Positions 10,190-21,775 of a stretch of 64,000 nucleotides of DNA are shown piece after piece. The position numbers were made by a program, and so were the translations under genes. Numbering within the stretch: the first letter of the stretch is position 1; every line of letters begins with the position of its first letter. The notes under the pieces were generated by a model. The model saw only the letters and a list, made by a program, of their open reading frames with translations, ran no database searches and was not told where the DNA came from. This DNA is from Liolophura sinensis (taxonomy: Eukaryota > Mollusca > Polyplacophora > Chitonida > Chitonidae): positions 6,825,606 to 6,889,605 of the forward strand of contig NC_088305.1 in the NCBI RefSeq assembly GCF_032854445.1, given 5' to 3'.

Positions 10190-12245
10190 CAGGAATTGCT
10201 GACGTGCAGTGGACTTCTGAACAACGTGGGACATGGCATTGATGATTTTGATACGATAGAGCTTTACTTTAGAAATTGAAATTGGTTACTTCGATAGGGT
10301 AGTGTTTTTACCTGAGGAAAATACATCGATCACACTTATAGGAAGGGGGTTTCTGGAGGAAATGATTATGATGATACTGATTCGATAGTGCTTTGGAGAT
10401 TGGTAGGTTTGGATAAGGTAGGGCTTTACTTGATGAAATGGCATTTCTGACACTTATAAGGTGGGGCTTCTCTTGAGGATATTACACTAGTGACATTGAT
10501 AGGGTAAGGTTTAATTGAGGAAATGGGGGTCACCGTGGCTCAGTTGGTTAGCGCGTTAGTGCAGTGTGACGACCAGGCAGTGTCGCACCAATGCGGTGGC
10601 TGTGAGTTCAAGTCCAGCTCTTGCTGGCTTCCTCTCCGGCGGTAAGTAAGAAGATCTGTCGGCAACATGCGGATGGTCGTGGGTTTCCCGCGGGTTTCCA
10701 CCAACCATAATGCTGGCAGCCGTCGTATAAGTGAAATATTCTTAAGTGCGGCGTAAAACACCAATCAAATAATAGATAAACACCTCAGGGAATGACGTTG
10801 TTGACACTGAAAGGGTCAGGTTTACTTGAGGAAATGACGTTGTTGACTCTTATAGGGTCAGGTTTACTTTAGGAAATGACATTGTTGACACTGATAAGGT
10901 AGGGCTTTACTTGAGAAAATAACACTGATGACACTTATAAGGTATTGCTTTACTGGAGAAAATGACGTTGTTGACACTGATAGGGTGGAGCTTTACTTGG
11001 GGAAATGACATTTTTGACATTGATAAGGTAGGGTTTTACTTGAGAAAATAACACTGATGATACTTATCAGGTAATGCTTTACTGGAGGAAACGACGTTAT
11101 TGACACTGATAGAGTGGAGCTTTACTTTAGGAAATGACATTGTTGACACTTATAGGGCGGAGCTTTACTTGGGGAAATGACATTTTTGACACTGATAAGG
11201 TAGGGCTTTACTTGAAAAAATAACACTGATGACACTGGTAAGGTATTGTTTTACTGGAGGAAATGACGTTGACACTTATAGGGTGGAGTTTTTCTTGGGA
11301 AAATGACATTTTTGACACTAAGGTTGGGCTTTACTTGAGAAAATAACACTGATGATACCGATAAGGTATTGCTTTACTGGAGGAAATGACGTTGTTGCTG
11401 ATAGGGTGGGGCTTTACTTTAGGAAATGACGTTGTTGACACTTATAGGGTGGGGCTTTACTTGAGGGAACTGACATTGTTGACACTTATAGGATGGTGCT
11501 TTGCTTGGGGAAATGACATTGTTGACACTAAGGTAGGGCTTTACTTGAGAAAATAACACTGATGATACAGATAAGGTATTGATTTACTGGAGGAATTGAC
11601 ATTGTTGACACTTATAGGTTGGAGCTTTACTTGGGGAAATTACATTTTTGGCACTTATAGGGTGGGGCTTTACTTGGGGAAATGACATTTTCGACTCTTA
11701 TAGGGTGGGGCTTTACTTTAGGAAATTACATTTCTGACACTGATAAGGTAGGGCTTTACTTGAGGAAATGACATTTCTGACAAATAAGGTAGGGTTTTAC
11801 TTGAGGATGTGACATTTCTGACATTGATAAGGTAGGGCTTTACTTGAGGAATTGACATTTCTGACACTGATAAGGTAGGGCTTTACTTGAGGAATTGACA
11901 TTTCTGACATTGATAAGGTAGGGCTTTACTTGAGGAAATGACATTTTTGACATTGATAAGGTGGGGCTTCATTTGAGGAAATGATATTTCTGACACTGAT
12001 AAGGCAGGGCTTTACTTGAGGATATGACACTGGTGACATTGATAGGGTCAGGTTGCTTGGGCTTTACGTGAGAAAATGACACTGATGACACTGATAAGGT
12101 AAGGCTTTACTTGAGAAAATGACATTGATAGAATAGAGGTTTACTTTGGCATTGGTACGGTAAGGCTTCACTGAAGGAAATGACATTGATGACACTGATA
12201 GAGTAGGGCTTCACGTGAGAAAATGACATTGATGACACTGATAGT
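10190..12245. repeat. 43-bp minisatellite
   Basis: Tandem units of the type GGAAATGACATTTCTGACA followed by CTGATAAGGTAGGGCTTTACTTGA without its last base; the GATAAGG word recurs at 11826, 11869 and 11912, so the period is 43 bp. Early units are irregular and later ones are clean. The array is interrupted by a tRNA-headed SINE at 10527-10785. It has no coding content. It is unrelated in sequence to the 60-bp array on the other side of the last nucleoporin exon. Confidence 0.9.
10527..10785 (+). mobile_element. tRNA-derived SINE
   Basis: The head is tRNA-like: A box TGGCTCAGTTGG just inside the start and B box-like GAGTTCAAGTCC about 70 bp downstream, as RNA polymerase III internal promoters require. 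The body includes GTGGGTTTCCCGCGGGTTTCC and ACCATAATGCTGGC. The tail is TGAAATATTC followed by GCGGCGTAAAACACC and an A-rich AATCAAATAATAGATAAA. It inserted into the 43-bp array. The same family appears at 30798-30979 and as fragments near 37.3 and 48.3 kb. Confidence 0.85.
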
Positions 12246-12566
12246 GAGTGCTTGGGGTGTAACGTCGTACTCAACAGTTTTTCAGTCATGAGACGACGAA
12301 GGAATTTTTAAGTTGTATGCTATGTGCCTCCTTGTAGCAGGACGTATTTCAACCGCTCCTTTATTTAGTGCTGCTTCAATGGGGCGACTTAACGAAGGCA
12401 AGTAAGCCGCCCCGCCCAAGCCAATATAGTGATAAGGGTCAACCAGTCGTTGCACTATCCCCTTCAAGCTGAACGTCAAACGAAGAAGTTACAACTTCCT
12501 GTTTTAGTCTTAGGTGTGACTCAACCCAGGATTGATCCCGGATCTACTGCTCCAGGAGCAGACGCT
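12241..12566 (-). mobile_element. Interspersed repeat A, minus orientation
   Basis: The same repeat as at 2545-2835, reversed. It begins on the + strand with AGTGAGTGCTTGGGGTGTAA, the complement of the CACTC tail, and ends near GCAGACGCTCT. It separates the 43-bp array from the LINE remnant and probably interrupted the LINE's 3' half, because no LINE tail is seen to its left. Confidence 0.7.
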
Positions 12567-13433
12567 CTATGGAACGGTAATTGGAAGGTAATTATATGGA
12601 TCAGTATGATCCTGCCCCGGTTTGGGAACCGGGACAATACTCCCTTCATAAGGGTGAAAAATTACCAGTTATCCAAATATCATTAAGTAAGTCCAAGAGA
12701 GTGTCAAGTGGATCAGGTGGTAAATGTTTTAGAAACTTATAATATACTTTATCAGGACAACACACAGTAATGTCTGCCTTTTTTAATGCAATTTTAAGTT
12801 CATCGATATAGTAAAAGGACCATTGCAATCCTCCAAATTTTTAGAAGAAAAGGGTAATTTAACTTTTTCTTTCTGGTTTTTAATATGTTGGAATTCTGAA
12901 GTATAATTTTCAGAAGAAGATTTCTTGGAAATTGTCTCAGCTAATTTATTTGCTTTGTCAGATGTAGGGGTTAATATATTATCTCCATCTTTTAAATGCT
13001 CTACATTTGCTTTATTATATTTGCCATTAAGTTTCTAAACAATTTTCCAGACCTTACACATACGTGTTCTGACATAATGCCAGAACACGTATGAATTTCC
13101 GCCAACAAGATCTTCTCTTGGACTTGAGTAATCGACAAGTTTTAGCTCTAAAAATACGAACCTGGTTTAAATTATTATCAGTTATTATCATGTTCAACCT
13201 TTTTCCGGTCCTCGATGGCTTTACGACAGTCATTGTCGTACCAGGGTTTACTGTTGAATTTGGATTTGTCGAAGTCTTAGGGATAGTTCTATGGGAAACT
13301 CGTAATACAAGCTCATTAAATTTTAATATGGGATCATCTGCTGCATTGAGAGTCTCTGGAGTGATATCACTCTCGCAGAACATCTCCAATGCGATCCAAT
13401 CTACTTTGTCAAATTTCCACCTAGCTACACGCT

Positions 13434-13730
13434 CTAGGAATTAGAAGTGATATGCTCTAGGATTATGGGAAAATGTTCACTACTACAAAGATCGGCATAT
13501 ACCTTCCAAGAAAAATCAAAGAGAAGTGATGGATCTGTGATAGTGAGATCGATAGCAGAATAAGTGCCATTACCAGGATGTAAATAGGTATTAGAACCAT
13601 CATTGAAATAACAAGGGTCCACTTTAGATAAGAAGTCTTCCATTATCTTGCCCTTATTTTTTATGTTATTACTGCCCCATAGGGGGTTATGGGAATTAAA
13701 ATCTCCTATTTTTATAAAAGGTTTTGACAA
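13434..13730 (-). pseudogene. LINE endonuclease (APE-type) fragment
   Basis: About 98 open residues with IGDFNSHNPLWGS (the D-F-N catalytic block of APE-type endonucleases), then TYSAIDLTITDPS and CSSEHFPIILE (the S-D-H block with D changed to E). The domain nicks target DNA to prime reverse transcription. Loss of the SDH aspartate and the surrounding stops indicate an inactive copy. Confidence 0.78.
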
Positions 13731-14077
13731 TTGTTATATTAAATTATGTAACTGGAAAGCTGACAAAGAAATGTTCGGAGGAATATACACTCAGCAGAAT
13801 ATGATAGTTTTAGGCAATTAAACACGAACGGCCACTGCCTGAAGGTCTGTATCCAGAGCAACAAGGCAGTGAATAATATTGTTTTTGATGAAGATAGAAG
13901 AGCCGCCTGCAGCTCAATCTTCTTCATTTGAATAATTGCTATGTAATGAATAATTTTTAAAAGCTCTTTAATCTTTGTCTGATTTCTTTAGGTGAGTTTC
14001 CTGAAGACAAAGGGTAATAGGACTTAATGATTGAACTAGCCGTGTTATTTCAATAAATTTACCATAAGACCTCGAGT

Positions 14078-14425
14078 AAGTGAGTGAGTGCTAGGTGTTT
14101 ACCGTCGAACTTGACAATTTTTCAGTCATAAGACGACGAGGGAAACTTAGGATGCATGCAATGTGCCTCCTTGTTGCAGGACGGATTTCCACCTCTCTTT
14201 TATCTAGTGCTGCTTCACTGAGACGACTTACCGAAGGCAAGTAAATTACCACGTCCGAGTCATTATATTGCACTATAGTGCAACCATTCGTTTCACTATC
14301 CCCTTCGTGCTGAACGCCAAGCAAGGAAGTTACAACTGCCTCTTTTAAAGTCTTAGGTGTGACTCGACCCAAGATTGACCCTGAATCTACAGCTCCCGAA
14401 GAGGACGCTCTACCAAGTGTGATAT
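14078..14425 (-). mobile_element. Interspersed repeat A nested in LINE copy 2
   Basis: The longest of the three copies, starting with GTAAGTGAGTGAGTGC. LINE endonuclease sequence lies on both sides (13.4-14.05 kb and 14.43-14.48 kb), so it landed after the LINE. Confidence 0.75.
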
Positions 14426-15235
14426 CGATACCGGTCTTAAGACCTCGACAGTTCCATTGTATAAGTTTGTCGTATACAGACATTATGGAGGGAGACGTAT
14501 AGGGGATTTATTTTTGTGTTTGGACCGGGGACGACCTTTCTTTGGAAAACGGCTGGAGGATCTCCCTGGTGCGGATTATGTATCTATCACATCTACTTCT
14601 GATGTTGAATGACCAACGTCCTTCAACGATTCAAACTTTTTGTGTTAATTATGTTCAGGGTTATCAGTTTGGTCGGTAATATTTACTGGTTTTATATTTT
14701 ACGATCAGGTGGTCTTGGTTGAGGAAGCATTAAACACAGGTGGAACAGTAGGTCCAACAGAAAAAAAGACGAGGTATCTCGTTTCCAATGGGCCAAGTCA
14801 ACGAAGTTTGAGTAGCAACAGACAATACCCGCTTGACCGCATTGGCAAATGAAGTATTCATGGGCGAGACTTTTTCCGGCCTCCTGATACGATATATTGT
14901 TTTTAGTTTTTTATATTGAATATTTGTTTTACCTTGAGAAAAAGGGGATCGTCCTTAGAGAAAGCCATGTGATCTCCACCACAATTGCAAGAATTAATCG
15001 TGTTGCTGCAGTCGAAACCATCATGATCTTAACTTCCGCACCAGGAACAAAACAGTTTGTCGGTACATTGGTCCTTGCCGTCACCAAACTTTTGGCAATT
15101 AAAACAACGTGTTGGATTGGGAATATGTAAGTCTACACTAACCCTGTAGGGGCCAGGGAATCCACGCAAGATATACTCGAACAGAATGAGTAAAGCCAAA
15201 GGTTAAATCCAATCTACTCGAATGACCCCTTAGCC

Positions 15236-15665
15236 ACAGCCTTCTACATTGACCCGGAACAAGAGCATGTTGGGGAAAACCAACTTGACATCACAGTAAG
15301 TGCAAGAAATGACAAAACGGGATCTGGTGTAGGGCTTGACACGACCATCCGATTGATCAGACCGGGCCCATCAGACCTCTCGTCTCTCTCTCCAAGTAAG
15401 GGCCAAAGTGGCGTGTTGGGCGTGAGGATCTGGTAAGACCAACACACCCTAAGCCACCTAAGATCCCATCCTCGGAGATTACGGGTCGCAACGCACTCCA
15501 AACAAATCGCTCCCCGGTTGTCTCTCACACAACTGAGAAGATGTGAGCCTATTATATTCACCGGACCTACACGGGAAAACTCAGGGTTAGTCGCCTTCTA
15601 CGACAAGCTTGCACAGAGGGCTGAGGTCCTATTCCTGTCACCCCGGAGTCCCCACTGGGGTTCAC
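15236..15665 (-). repeat. Moderately conserved repeat segment upstream of LINE ORF1
   Basis: A block rich in CTCCAAGTAAGGGCCAAAG, GTCGCCTTCTACGACAAGC and CACCCCGGAGTCC. It lies directly on the 5' side (minus orientation) of the ORF1 remnant, so it may be the LINE's 5' region. I remember a similar TCGCC-TCTACGACA..CCCGG word from mollusc repeats, but this is unverified. An open frame at 15244-15561 has no recognisable domain. Confidence 0.4.
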
Positions 15666-17026
15666 CATAAAATCATACTAGAGCAGGTGCACCCCCTAGA
15701 GGTATGCCGGGCCCTTTGTGGTGGAGAACTCATTCAATAACCTCCCACCTGACGAGCCCGTCGGACCGGTCTACAGGGGTTGTACCATATCCGCTTCGCA
15801 CACAGCACTCGCAGTTGTCCCCCAACAGGTATGCCGGCCCGGCCGACCACGTACTGACTTATCCTTGTTGGTGGGAAAGTCATTTACTAGCCCCTCAGCT
15901 GACAGCCTAAATGTAAGCTTCACAGATTTTATACAATAGTGGGGAAGTACGCCTGGACAAGGTCCTTACCATGTCACGCGACACCGCGCCTTTTCTTTGT
16001 GATCTCTCTTCAGTATTCATTCTTTCTCTGGCGGCGAAAGTTGTTTTCAGGGACAGTGCAGATCGCTACATTTTTTTTTGTTAACCGCAGACGACGACTT
16101 GTTCAAACCTTACACACACAACGGGTGAGCGCTCGGTACCTATGCCAAGTACCTCAAAGATGCAACACACCGGGCGGACGAGCGCTCGGTAACTCCATGT
16201 GAGAAAGTTCTATGTGACCTCCTCACCGGGGGGACGCTATGTTGCCACTCTCAAGTAAACTAGGACCTCTCCCCCTCCTCGGTATGCGCCGTTCCATCTT
16301 CTCTGTCGTGAGACATGATGGGGTTTGACGGGAGATGTTTTTTTGTTTATTTACTGGTTTTAGGGCCACTTTCCTGGCGGATATCGTGGCCCATCAAACC
16401 AGTGTTTTATTTTTTTTTTTAACACATGAATATTTTGGTTACATAACAGCAGTGCGTTGGTATACTATTTACATATGTACATGAGTCAATTGGTGGGATT
16501 AACCTCTTTGTGGTAGCATATTACAGCTTATTGTATAGGTTCAAATGCTGCCATGGTCATTTAACAGAAAGGGGATAAATAGTAAGCTATTTACAGAGAT
16601 TAACGTTATCTTTACATTAGAAATACATAGATCTGCATTAAAGAATTACAATGAGTTGCCTATACAGAAATTTACACAGAGAGAAAACAACAGTAGTGCC
16701 TTTATTTATTGGTTAACAGTTTTGTTCTCTTGCTTCCTCCTCAGTGGCGTGGAGCTAAGGAGCTCCCGCCACTTATACCGGACGCCGTCCAGGAAAAACC
16801 AGCGTACTGGAAACCTGTGCCTGTAACAGGTGCGACAAGTATAAATGAGGAGCAAGGATGTCAGGCCTCATCCACTTAGTTGAAGCAAGAGATAGTCCTA
16901 TTGTCATGATGTCTTTCATGTTTCTGGTCTTCGTTTCCTGGTTGTTAAGTTTCTTTGGTCCCATGAGTCTTCTTATTGTTTTCCCTGTCTTCTTCTTTAA
17001 TTGATTTCCTTCTCTATTTCCAATTT
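15666..17026. other. No gene recognised
   Basis: The stretch has a small internal duplication of the word GTATGCCGG (about 15702 and 15830) and a duplicated GAGCGCTCGGTA word (about 16127 and 16181), plus poly-T runs near 16070 and 16410. The short open frames have no family features. It may be the 5' end of the LINE to the left and the 3' region of the SGNH-bearing element to the right. Confidence 0.5.
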
Positions 17027-17593
17027 TTATTTGTGGCCTCCCATGGCGGCGCAGACAGCACGTTTCATAGACCGGTAGAACAGTTCCTGGCCTAGAGTGT
17101 TTAGGTGCACTCCGTCGTTGGTTAGAATTTGCTTTTGTGGTCGGATCAGTCCCCGGTGTCTCCAGAAGGTGGCCAATTGGTTGTTTGTCAGCTTCTTGTT
17201 AATTTCATGGATTTTTGTATTATAAATGTGGACCGAAATTCGCCGAGTTACCTGACGGTAAAGAAGCTGGCTGATGTAGATCCTTGGAATTTGGAATTTC
17301 GATTTAAGTGCACCAACATAGTCTAAAATATCAGCGCAAATTGCTGCTGCTGATTTGTGAGAGTCCGCATCGTTTCCCCCAATGTGGAGGATAACTAGGT
17401 CAGGTTTTGTCTCCTGGAGGAGACTTTCCAATCTTCCAGAGCATCTAAGTGTCCCAACTCTAGCTCCCCCAATACCAAAAAACCGAATGTCCTGGCCTGT
17501 TCCAAAGTCGATTCTAGAGTTTGGGATCGAATTTCGAAGGATACTATTCTCCAGCCTATGAACGTAACTGCTGGCGATAATAAAGATTTTCAT
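17027..17593 (-). CDS. SGNH/GDSL-like hydrolase ORF (probably element-borne)
   Basis: An intact minus-strand frame of 188 residues from the Met at 17593. The upstream 17 codons are mostly encoded by a poly-A run and look like leader rather than protein. SGNH blocks are visible in order: IIASSYVHRL (block I, nucleophile Ser), FFGIGGARVGTL (block II Gly), LVILHIGGNDAD (block III, GGND) and LTNDGVHLNTLGQ (block V, D-x-x-H). The family hydrolyses acyl esters. Related SGNH/esterase domains are known in the ORF1 of CR1-like non-LTR elements, and SGNH ORFs are scattered near retroelements in invertebrate genomes. It lies just 3' of the Jockey-like RT frame, same strand, with an acceptor-like TTTTCACAG before the ATG. 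A host lipase is unlikely. Activity is unproven, but all catalytic positions look preserved. Confidence 0.65.
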   Translation of the reverse strand: MKIFIIASSYVHRLENSILRNSIPNSRIDFGTGQDIRFFGIGGARVGTLRCSGRLESLLQETKPDLVILHIGGNDADSHKSAAAICADILDYVGALKSKFQIPRIYISQLLYRQVTRRISVHIYNTKIHEINKKLTNNQLATFWRHRGLIRPQKQILTNDGVHLNTLGQELFYRSMKRAVCAAMGGHK

Positions 17594-17698
17594 CCTTTTT
17601 TTTTTTTTCCCCTGTGAAAACAAATAGAGAAAACAAATATACAAGATAGTTGTATTTTTGATTTGCGAAGGGGTTTTGTTTATGAGATAATGTATATC

Positions 17699-19889
17699 TT
17701 AAGCAAGAAGATATTTGATAAAACAGATACTTAGGAGCAAATTAGTGGTATAGCTACCAATCAGAAATTGATAGAGGGTCTGCCCTCGTATGATATATAC
17801 ACATTTGTAAATAAATAGAGATTTGCCTGTTTTCCATATTGCCGCATCGTTAGCAAATAGTGACTGCTCTATTTTTGGATGGTTACTGTCTATTGTATTT
17901 GCTAAACCGTTTATCAGAATGCTAAATAACGTCGGGCTTAGTACGCTCCCTTGAGGTGTACCATTTTGTTGAGTGTGTCTTTTAGATGAAGTTTGTCCAA
18001 GTCTGACTTTAAAGTTCAGATTTCGTAGGAAATCATATATCCAATGTTGGATTCTTCCTTTTATCCCAAGTTGATCGAATTGGAGTATAACTCCATCCTG
18101 CCAAACGAGGTCGAAGGCTTTTTCAATATCTAGAAAAACAGCCAGAGTGAATTCGCGCCTACTTATCCCCTTTCGGATTTGATGTTGTAATTTTGTTAGA
18201 TGGTCGCATGTACTTCGTCCTTTTCTAAATCCACTTTGTGTTTCATTTAGTACTTTATTTTTAGTAAGATGAAATTCTAGTCTGTTTTTGACCATAGTTT
18301 CCATTAGTTTACATAGGCATGACGTGAGTGATATTGGGCGGTAGGAGGAACTATCTGATGGGTTTTTTCCAGTCTTTTGGATGGGAATGACAATGGACGA
18401 TTTCCAACTTTGTGGCAGCTGTTTTTTCCTCCAACTTGTATTTATGAGTTTTAGTATTATATTTTGTGTTTTTAGCGGTAAGTGTTTCAGGATTTTGTAG
18501 CCTAATTTGTCTTCGCCTGGTGAGGTTTCTTTTTTATAGTGAATGGCTTTGTGATATTCCTGTAGGGAGAAATCTTTGTTAAGGTCATGTTCAACGTGAT
18601 CGTCGGGCTCTAGTTGTAGAAATGTGTTATCTTTGATTATTTTGAATGTTGGATTAAGGTTTCGATAGCTGCTATTTTCTGCGAAGGTTTTTGCGAGGCA
18701 TTCTGCTTTTTCCTCATTGATTTTGTGTTTGTGATCCAAAGTTGGGATTAGATTGATGGTTTTGCCTTGTATATGTTTGAGTTTGTTCCATACCTGCTTT
18801 GAATTTGTTTTTGTATCAAGTGTTCCACAGTAGTTCTCCCAGTATTTGGCTTTGGCACGGGAGACTGATTTTTCGGCTTCAATTTTTAAGTTTTTGTATT
18901 TTTCGTGGTCTGTATGTAATCTGGTTCTTTTGAATTTACGCAGTGCTCTTTTTTTGTTTCTTATATTTGCAGCACATTCACTGTTCCACCAGGGAACAGG
19001 ATTTGCAGCCCTTTTATGCTGGGAGGAAATAGGGATGTGTTGTTCTGCAATCCTGAGTATATTATTAGTAAGTTTTTGGTTGAATAGGTCTATATCGGAG
19101 AGGCAGTCATCATCAATGAATATATTTTGGCAATCTTTCTTAAAATTTTCCCAGTTTGCTTTGTGGAACAGAAATTTGGGGTTGTTGAGATTTACTTCAG
19201 ATTGAGGTGACATACCAAGTTCTGTCATGATAGCGAAATGGTCACTCCCGAGTGTATCTGGTATAACATTCCAGCTTGATTTATGTGCGAGGTCGGGTGT
19301 GGTAATAGTGAGATCTATTGCTGAAGTGTTGCCTGTGACGAAGTCTATTCTTGTTCCCTCGCCGTCGTTTAGGAAGACTAGGTTGTGTTCTTCTAACCAT
19401 GCTTGTACTGTGTTACCACGATCGTCACTGTGTTTACACTTTGCATCCCATAAAGGGTTATGGCTATTGAAATCGCCGCAAGATAATAGCACTTGGGCTG
19501 AACATGGAAATAATATTGTCCAGTTCTGTTTTGGATATTTTCCTCATACTTCCGGGAGAGTATATGTTTATAATGTGGATTGGTTTATTTTCGTGGTATA
19601 TTTGAATAGCTTGCCATTCAAGTAAGTCATTTACGTTATTCGAGCCCATATACAGGTGTATGATGTTTTCCTTGACAAGGATAAGATTTCCACCCAGACG
19701 GTCTTGTAACCTATCACATCGGTATGCTTTATAGCTGGGGATATTGAATTTGTTGTTGGGGTTGTTTCCTGGTTTGAGGAAGGTTTCCTGAATACAAATA
19801 ACCTCGGGGTTAGTTTCAGAGGTAAGTACTTTAAGGTTGTCTCCGTTTTTTTGAATGCCGCGGGCATTCCATTGTAGGATTTTGATGTG
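17699..19889 (-). pseudogene. LINE ORF2: APE endonuclease and reverse transcriptase
   Basis: Three overlapping frames cover the ORF. Near 19880 the endonuclease begins with ILQWNARGI; NIINIYSPG-type and SCGDFNSHNPLWD blocks follow, then DLTITTPD and LGSDHFAIM (an SDH block, intact). The main frame, 19492-17699, is about 597 residues. RT blocks: SYRPISLTSCLCKLME, LNETQSGFRKGRSTCDHL, AVFLDIEKAFDLVWQDG, NGTPQGSVLSPTLFSILIN, and an active site reading LFANDAAIW. The expected FADD has become FAND, a loss of a catalytic aspartate. After that motif the frame runs into unrelated sequence, so the thumb is missing. Endonuclease residues look intact, polymerase does not. Confidence 0.85.
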
Positions 19890-19952
19890 ATTTTGATTGA
19901 ATTTATTGATCGAAATTTGGAGCCATACGGTTGATCATTGTTGGGGCTGTGA

Positions 19953-20615
19953 TTATATTGACGTATTTAGTTGTTCTGATATTTTGGTTGGAGTAGATGC
20001 CTTCTGGGTAAATTTTGGGTTCATTCCCCATTCAATTATTTCTTTTGGGGTGAATTTCCAATTTAGAAAGTCATGTGCGATATTGGATATTATGTCAGTT
20101 TTGGTTCTGTTTGTTGTCCGTTGATTGTGAACGGAGTTGATCACTATATTTATAAAACCCAGAAATTCCAGTTTACTCATGATAATTTGGTCGGCTTGTT
20201 CGGTTCCGGTTTCCTGTGCATGATTTTCTAGTTCACTTAGCGCTGTCATTTTGTCCTTTGAGGTGGGTTTTTGTGTCTGCCTGGCTTGTTTGACAGCTTC
20301 GGCGTAACTTACTCCTTTGTCTGCCTTTATAAACTCGATTGTTTTGGCTCTTTTGTATGCGCTGCACCCTTTATATCCTGCTGAGTGGTTTTGTTTACAG
20401 TTTGCACAGGTGGTCTTTGTTTCTGTACAATTTTGATATTCATGTTTTCCTGAACATTTGGGGCAAACTATGTCGGATTTACAAACTTTCTTTGTGTGAC
20501 CAAATTTTTGGCACTGGTAGCAACGTCTAGGCGCTTCATAGAAAGGTTTCACAATAATGTTGTGCAGGGACAGCAGGACTGTTTCTGGTAAATTTAATCC
20601 TTTAAAGACAATCAT
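19953..20615 (-). pseudogene. LINE ORF1, triple CCHC zinc-knuckle protein (N-truncated)
   Basis: An open frame of 220 residues. Three consecutive knuckles: CYQCQKFGHTKKVC, CPKCSGKHEYQNC and CANCKQNHSAGYKGC. A KTIEFIKADKGVSYAEAVKQ segment and a Thr/Lys-rich linker follow. This is the classic nucleic-acid-binding C-terminal half of Jockey-clade ORF1 (Gag-like) proteins, which coat the element's RNA. The RRM-like N-terminal half is missing because the element stops near 20655. Confidence 0.85.
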
Positions 20616-20655
20616 TACGCTTGTTGTTAGTGTGTTTCCCTTACTAAGACGTTCT

Positions 20656-21640
20656 TAAACTGAAAAAGGAAAGGAGTAATGAAACGATTATACTTAGCTG
20701 TTTTGCTTCTTTCTTTCTTCTTAAGGGTTTACGTTTCTGATTTACGTTTCTTGTTTTCCTTTCTTCTTCTGTTGCCTGTCTTTCTTGGTTGCCTGGTAGG
20801 AAGCTCAGTGTTCTACTGTAAAGCTCAGTGTTGTATATCAAGTGGTTGTATCGATGCTTCAAGACTTGCCTTCAGAACGCCAATTCAATTCAACTCCGTT
20901 CAACTCCGTTCTGTGTTTCCCAAACCTTTCAATACCCATTGAAATTGAGATACCCATCACCTCCAGTTTTTATCCTAGTCGCGCGGACCTCAACGAAATC
21001 GCACAGACCTCAACGAAATTCAGACACCAACATCCCCGTCTCACCCATTGCTCAGTTTTGGCGCGAGTGGAGCTGATCAAGCTGCACAAAACTCTAATTT
21101 ACAAGCCGACGTTTTGCTCCCTTCTGGATCATTGGTAAGTCATGCTCCTCTCTGAATGGACGACGCAGCGCGGATCCCAAAGAAATAACCGAGCAGGAAA
21201 ATACGCACACACCCAACCACCTCATTGGTCCGTTTTTGGCGCCATACAACTCAACATTCAAGCTTTACAAGCCCACGTTTTGCGTTGGGAGGGAAGGGGG
21301 GGGGGGGGGGCGAGCAGGTGATCTTTAACGGACACACCGCAACCCGTAGTCGCGCGCTACACCGCAAAGTTCAGCTGGTTCTGCCAGAACTACATTGGGT
21401 TGTTATTCAAAGCTTGGACTATGGAATTTCTGGCTACCATTGATCTCACGCTATACCCCGCGTGGTCGAACATCCAGGCCGGGATGGGCTTCATACTGGA
21501 TGGCAAGCGCATTGAAGTGCCGAAAAGGTACTACAATGTCTGCACGCTTAGGAAGGACGTATTTCGCCCCCAGGGTGTCTCGCTGAGAATAAACGGGTTG
21601 CTTAGTGCTCGATCATGGTAAACACATCTCTATTCTGCTG
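20656..21640. other. Unassigned, with one coding-like stretch near its right end
   Basis: No recognised element. It contains a run of Gs at about 21296-21311 and a small tandem word CAACTCCGTT near 20890. From 21420 to 21619 the + strand has an open frame starting MEFLATIDLTLYPAW and continuing with GMGFILDGKRIEVPKRYYNV and RPQGVSLRING. It reads like real protein (balanced composition, no simple repeats), but I do not recognise it. It has no start context, promoter or splice partner that I can show. Confidence 0.3.
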
Positions 21641-21775
21641 CAAGAACATTTGTAAATGGTTACCGATGAAAGCGATGAAATAATGCTCTTTGTTAATTCT
21701 GCTGCGAGAACATTTGTAAATGATCACCGATGTAACCGATGAAATAATGCCCATTGTTAACCTACCTAAGTCAAG
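21635..21775. repeat. Short tandem duplication, about 64-bp unit
   Basis: Two adjacent units share CTGCTGCAAGAACATTTGTA (second copy CTGCTGCGAGAACATTTGTA), ACCGATGAAA or its variant, and GAAATAATGC followed by TTGTTAA. A weaker third relative lies at about 22046-22090. The remaining sequence to 22700 has no gene. A 60-bp stretch at about 22400-22440 resembles 28416-28480 on the other side of the gypsy element. Confidence 0.65.

Larger units (their letters stand above)
12571..15235 (-). mobile_element. LINE copy 2 (same RNase H-type family), heavily decayed
   Basis: On the minus strand the order is ORF1, endonuclease, RT N-terminus. ORF1 traces: a CCHC-knuckle region at about 14940-15130, matching 63.5-63.68 kb, and the basic linker at about 14490-14640, matching 62.99-63.12 kb. 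Endonuclease traces: DKLIQWNCRGLK at about 14440-14475 and SKPFIKIGDFNSHNPLWGS at 13670-13730, followed by DLTITDPS near 13540. RT lead-in: KFLKHLPPDPLDTLLDLLN near 12690-12740 and the GTFPSRRKAN-like region near 12640. Many stops and shifts. A repeat A copy sits inside it at 14078-14425. The RT core and the RNase H are missing. Confidence 0.8.
17699..20655 (-). mobile_element. Jockey-like LINE, truncated at both ends
   Basis: A minus-strand element distinct from the RNase H family: ORF1 with three zinc knuckles (20615-19953), then endonuclease (about 19890-19200), then RT (about 18700-17810). The 5' end is cut near 20655 because ORF1 lacks its N-terminal half. The 3' end is cut within RT right after the active-site motif, where the sequence changes character near 17820. 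No 3' tail is visible. Confidence 0.82.

Noticed and set aside
10527-10600. tRNA gene
   Set aside because: A and B boxes are present, but the segment continues into a SINE body and tail and the cloverleaf is degenerate. The same head recurs at 30.9 kb attached to the same SINE.
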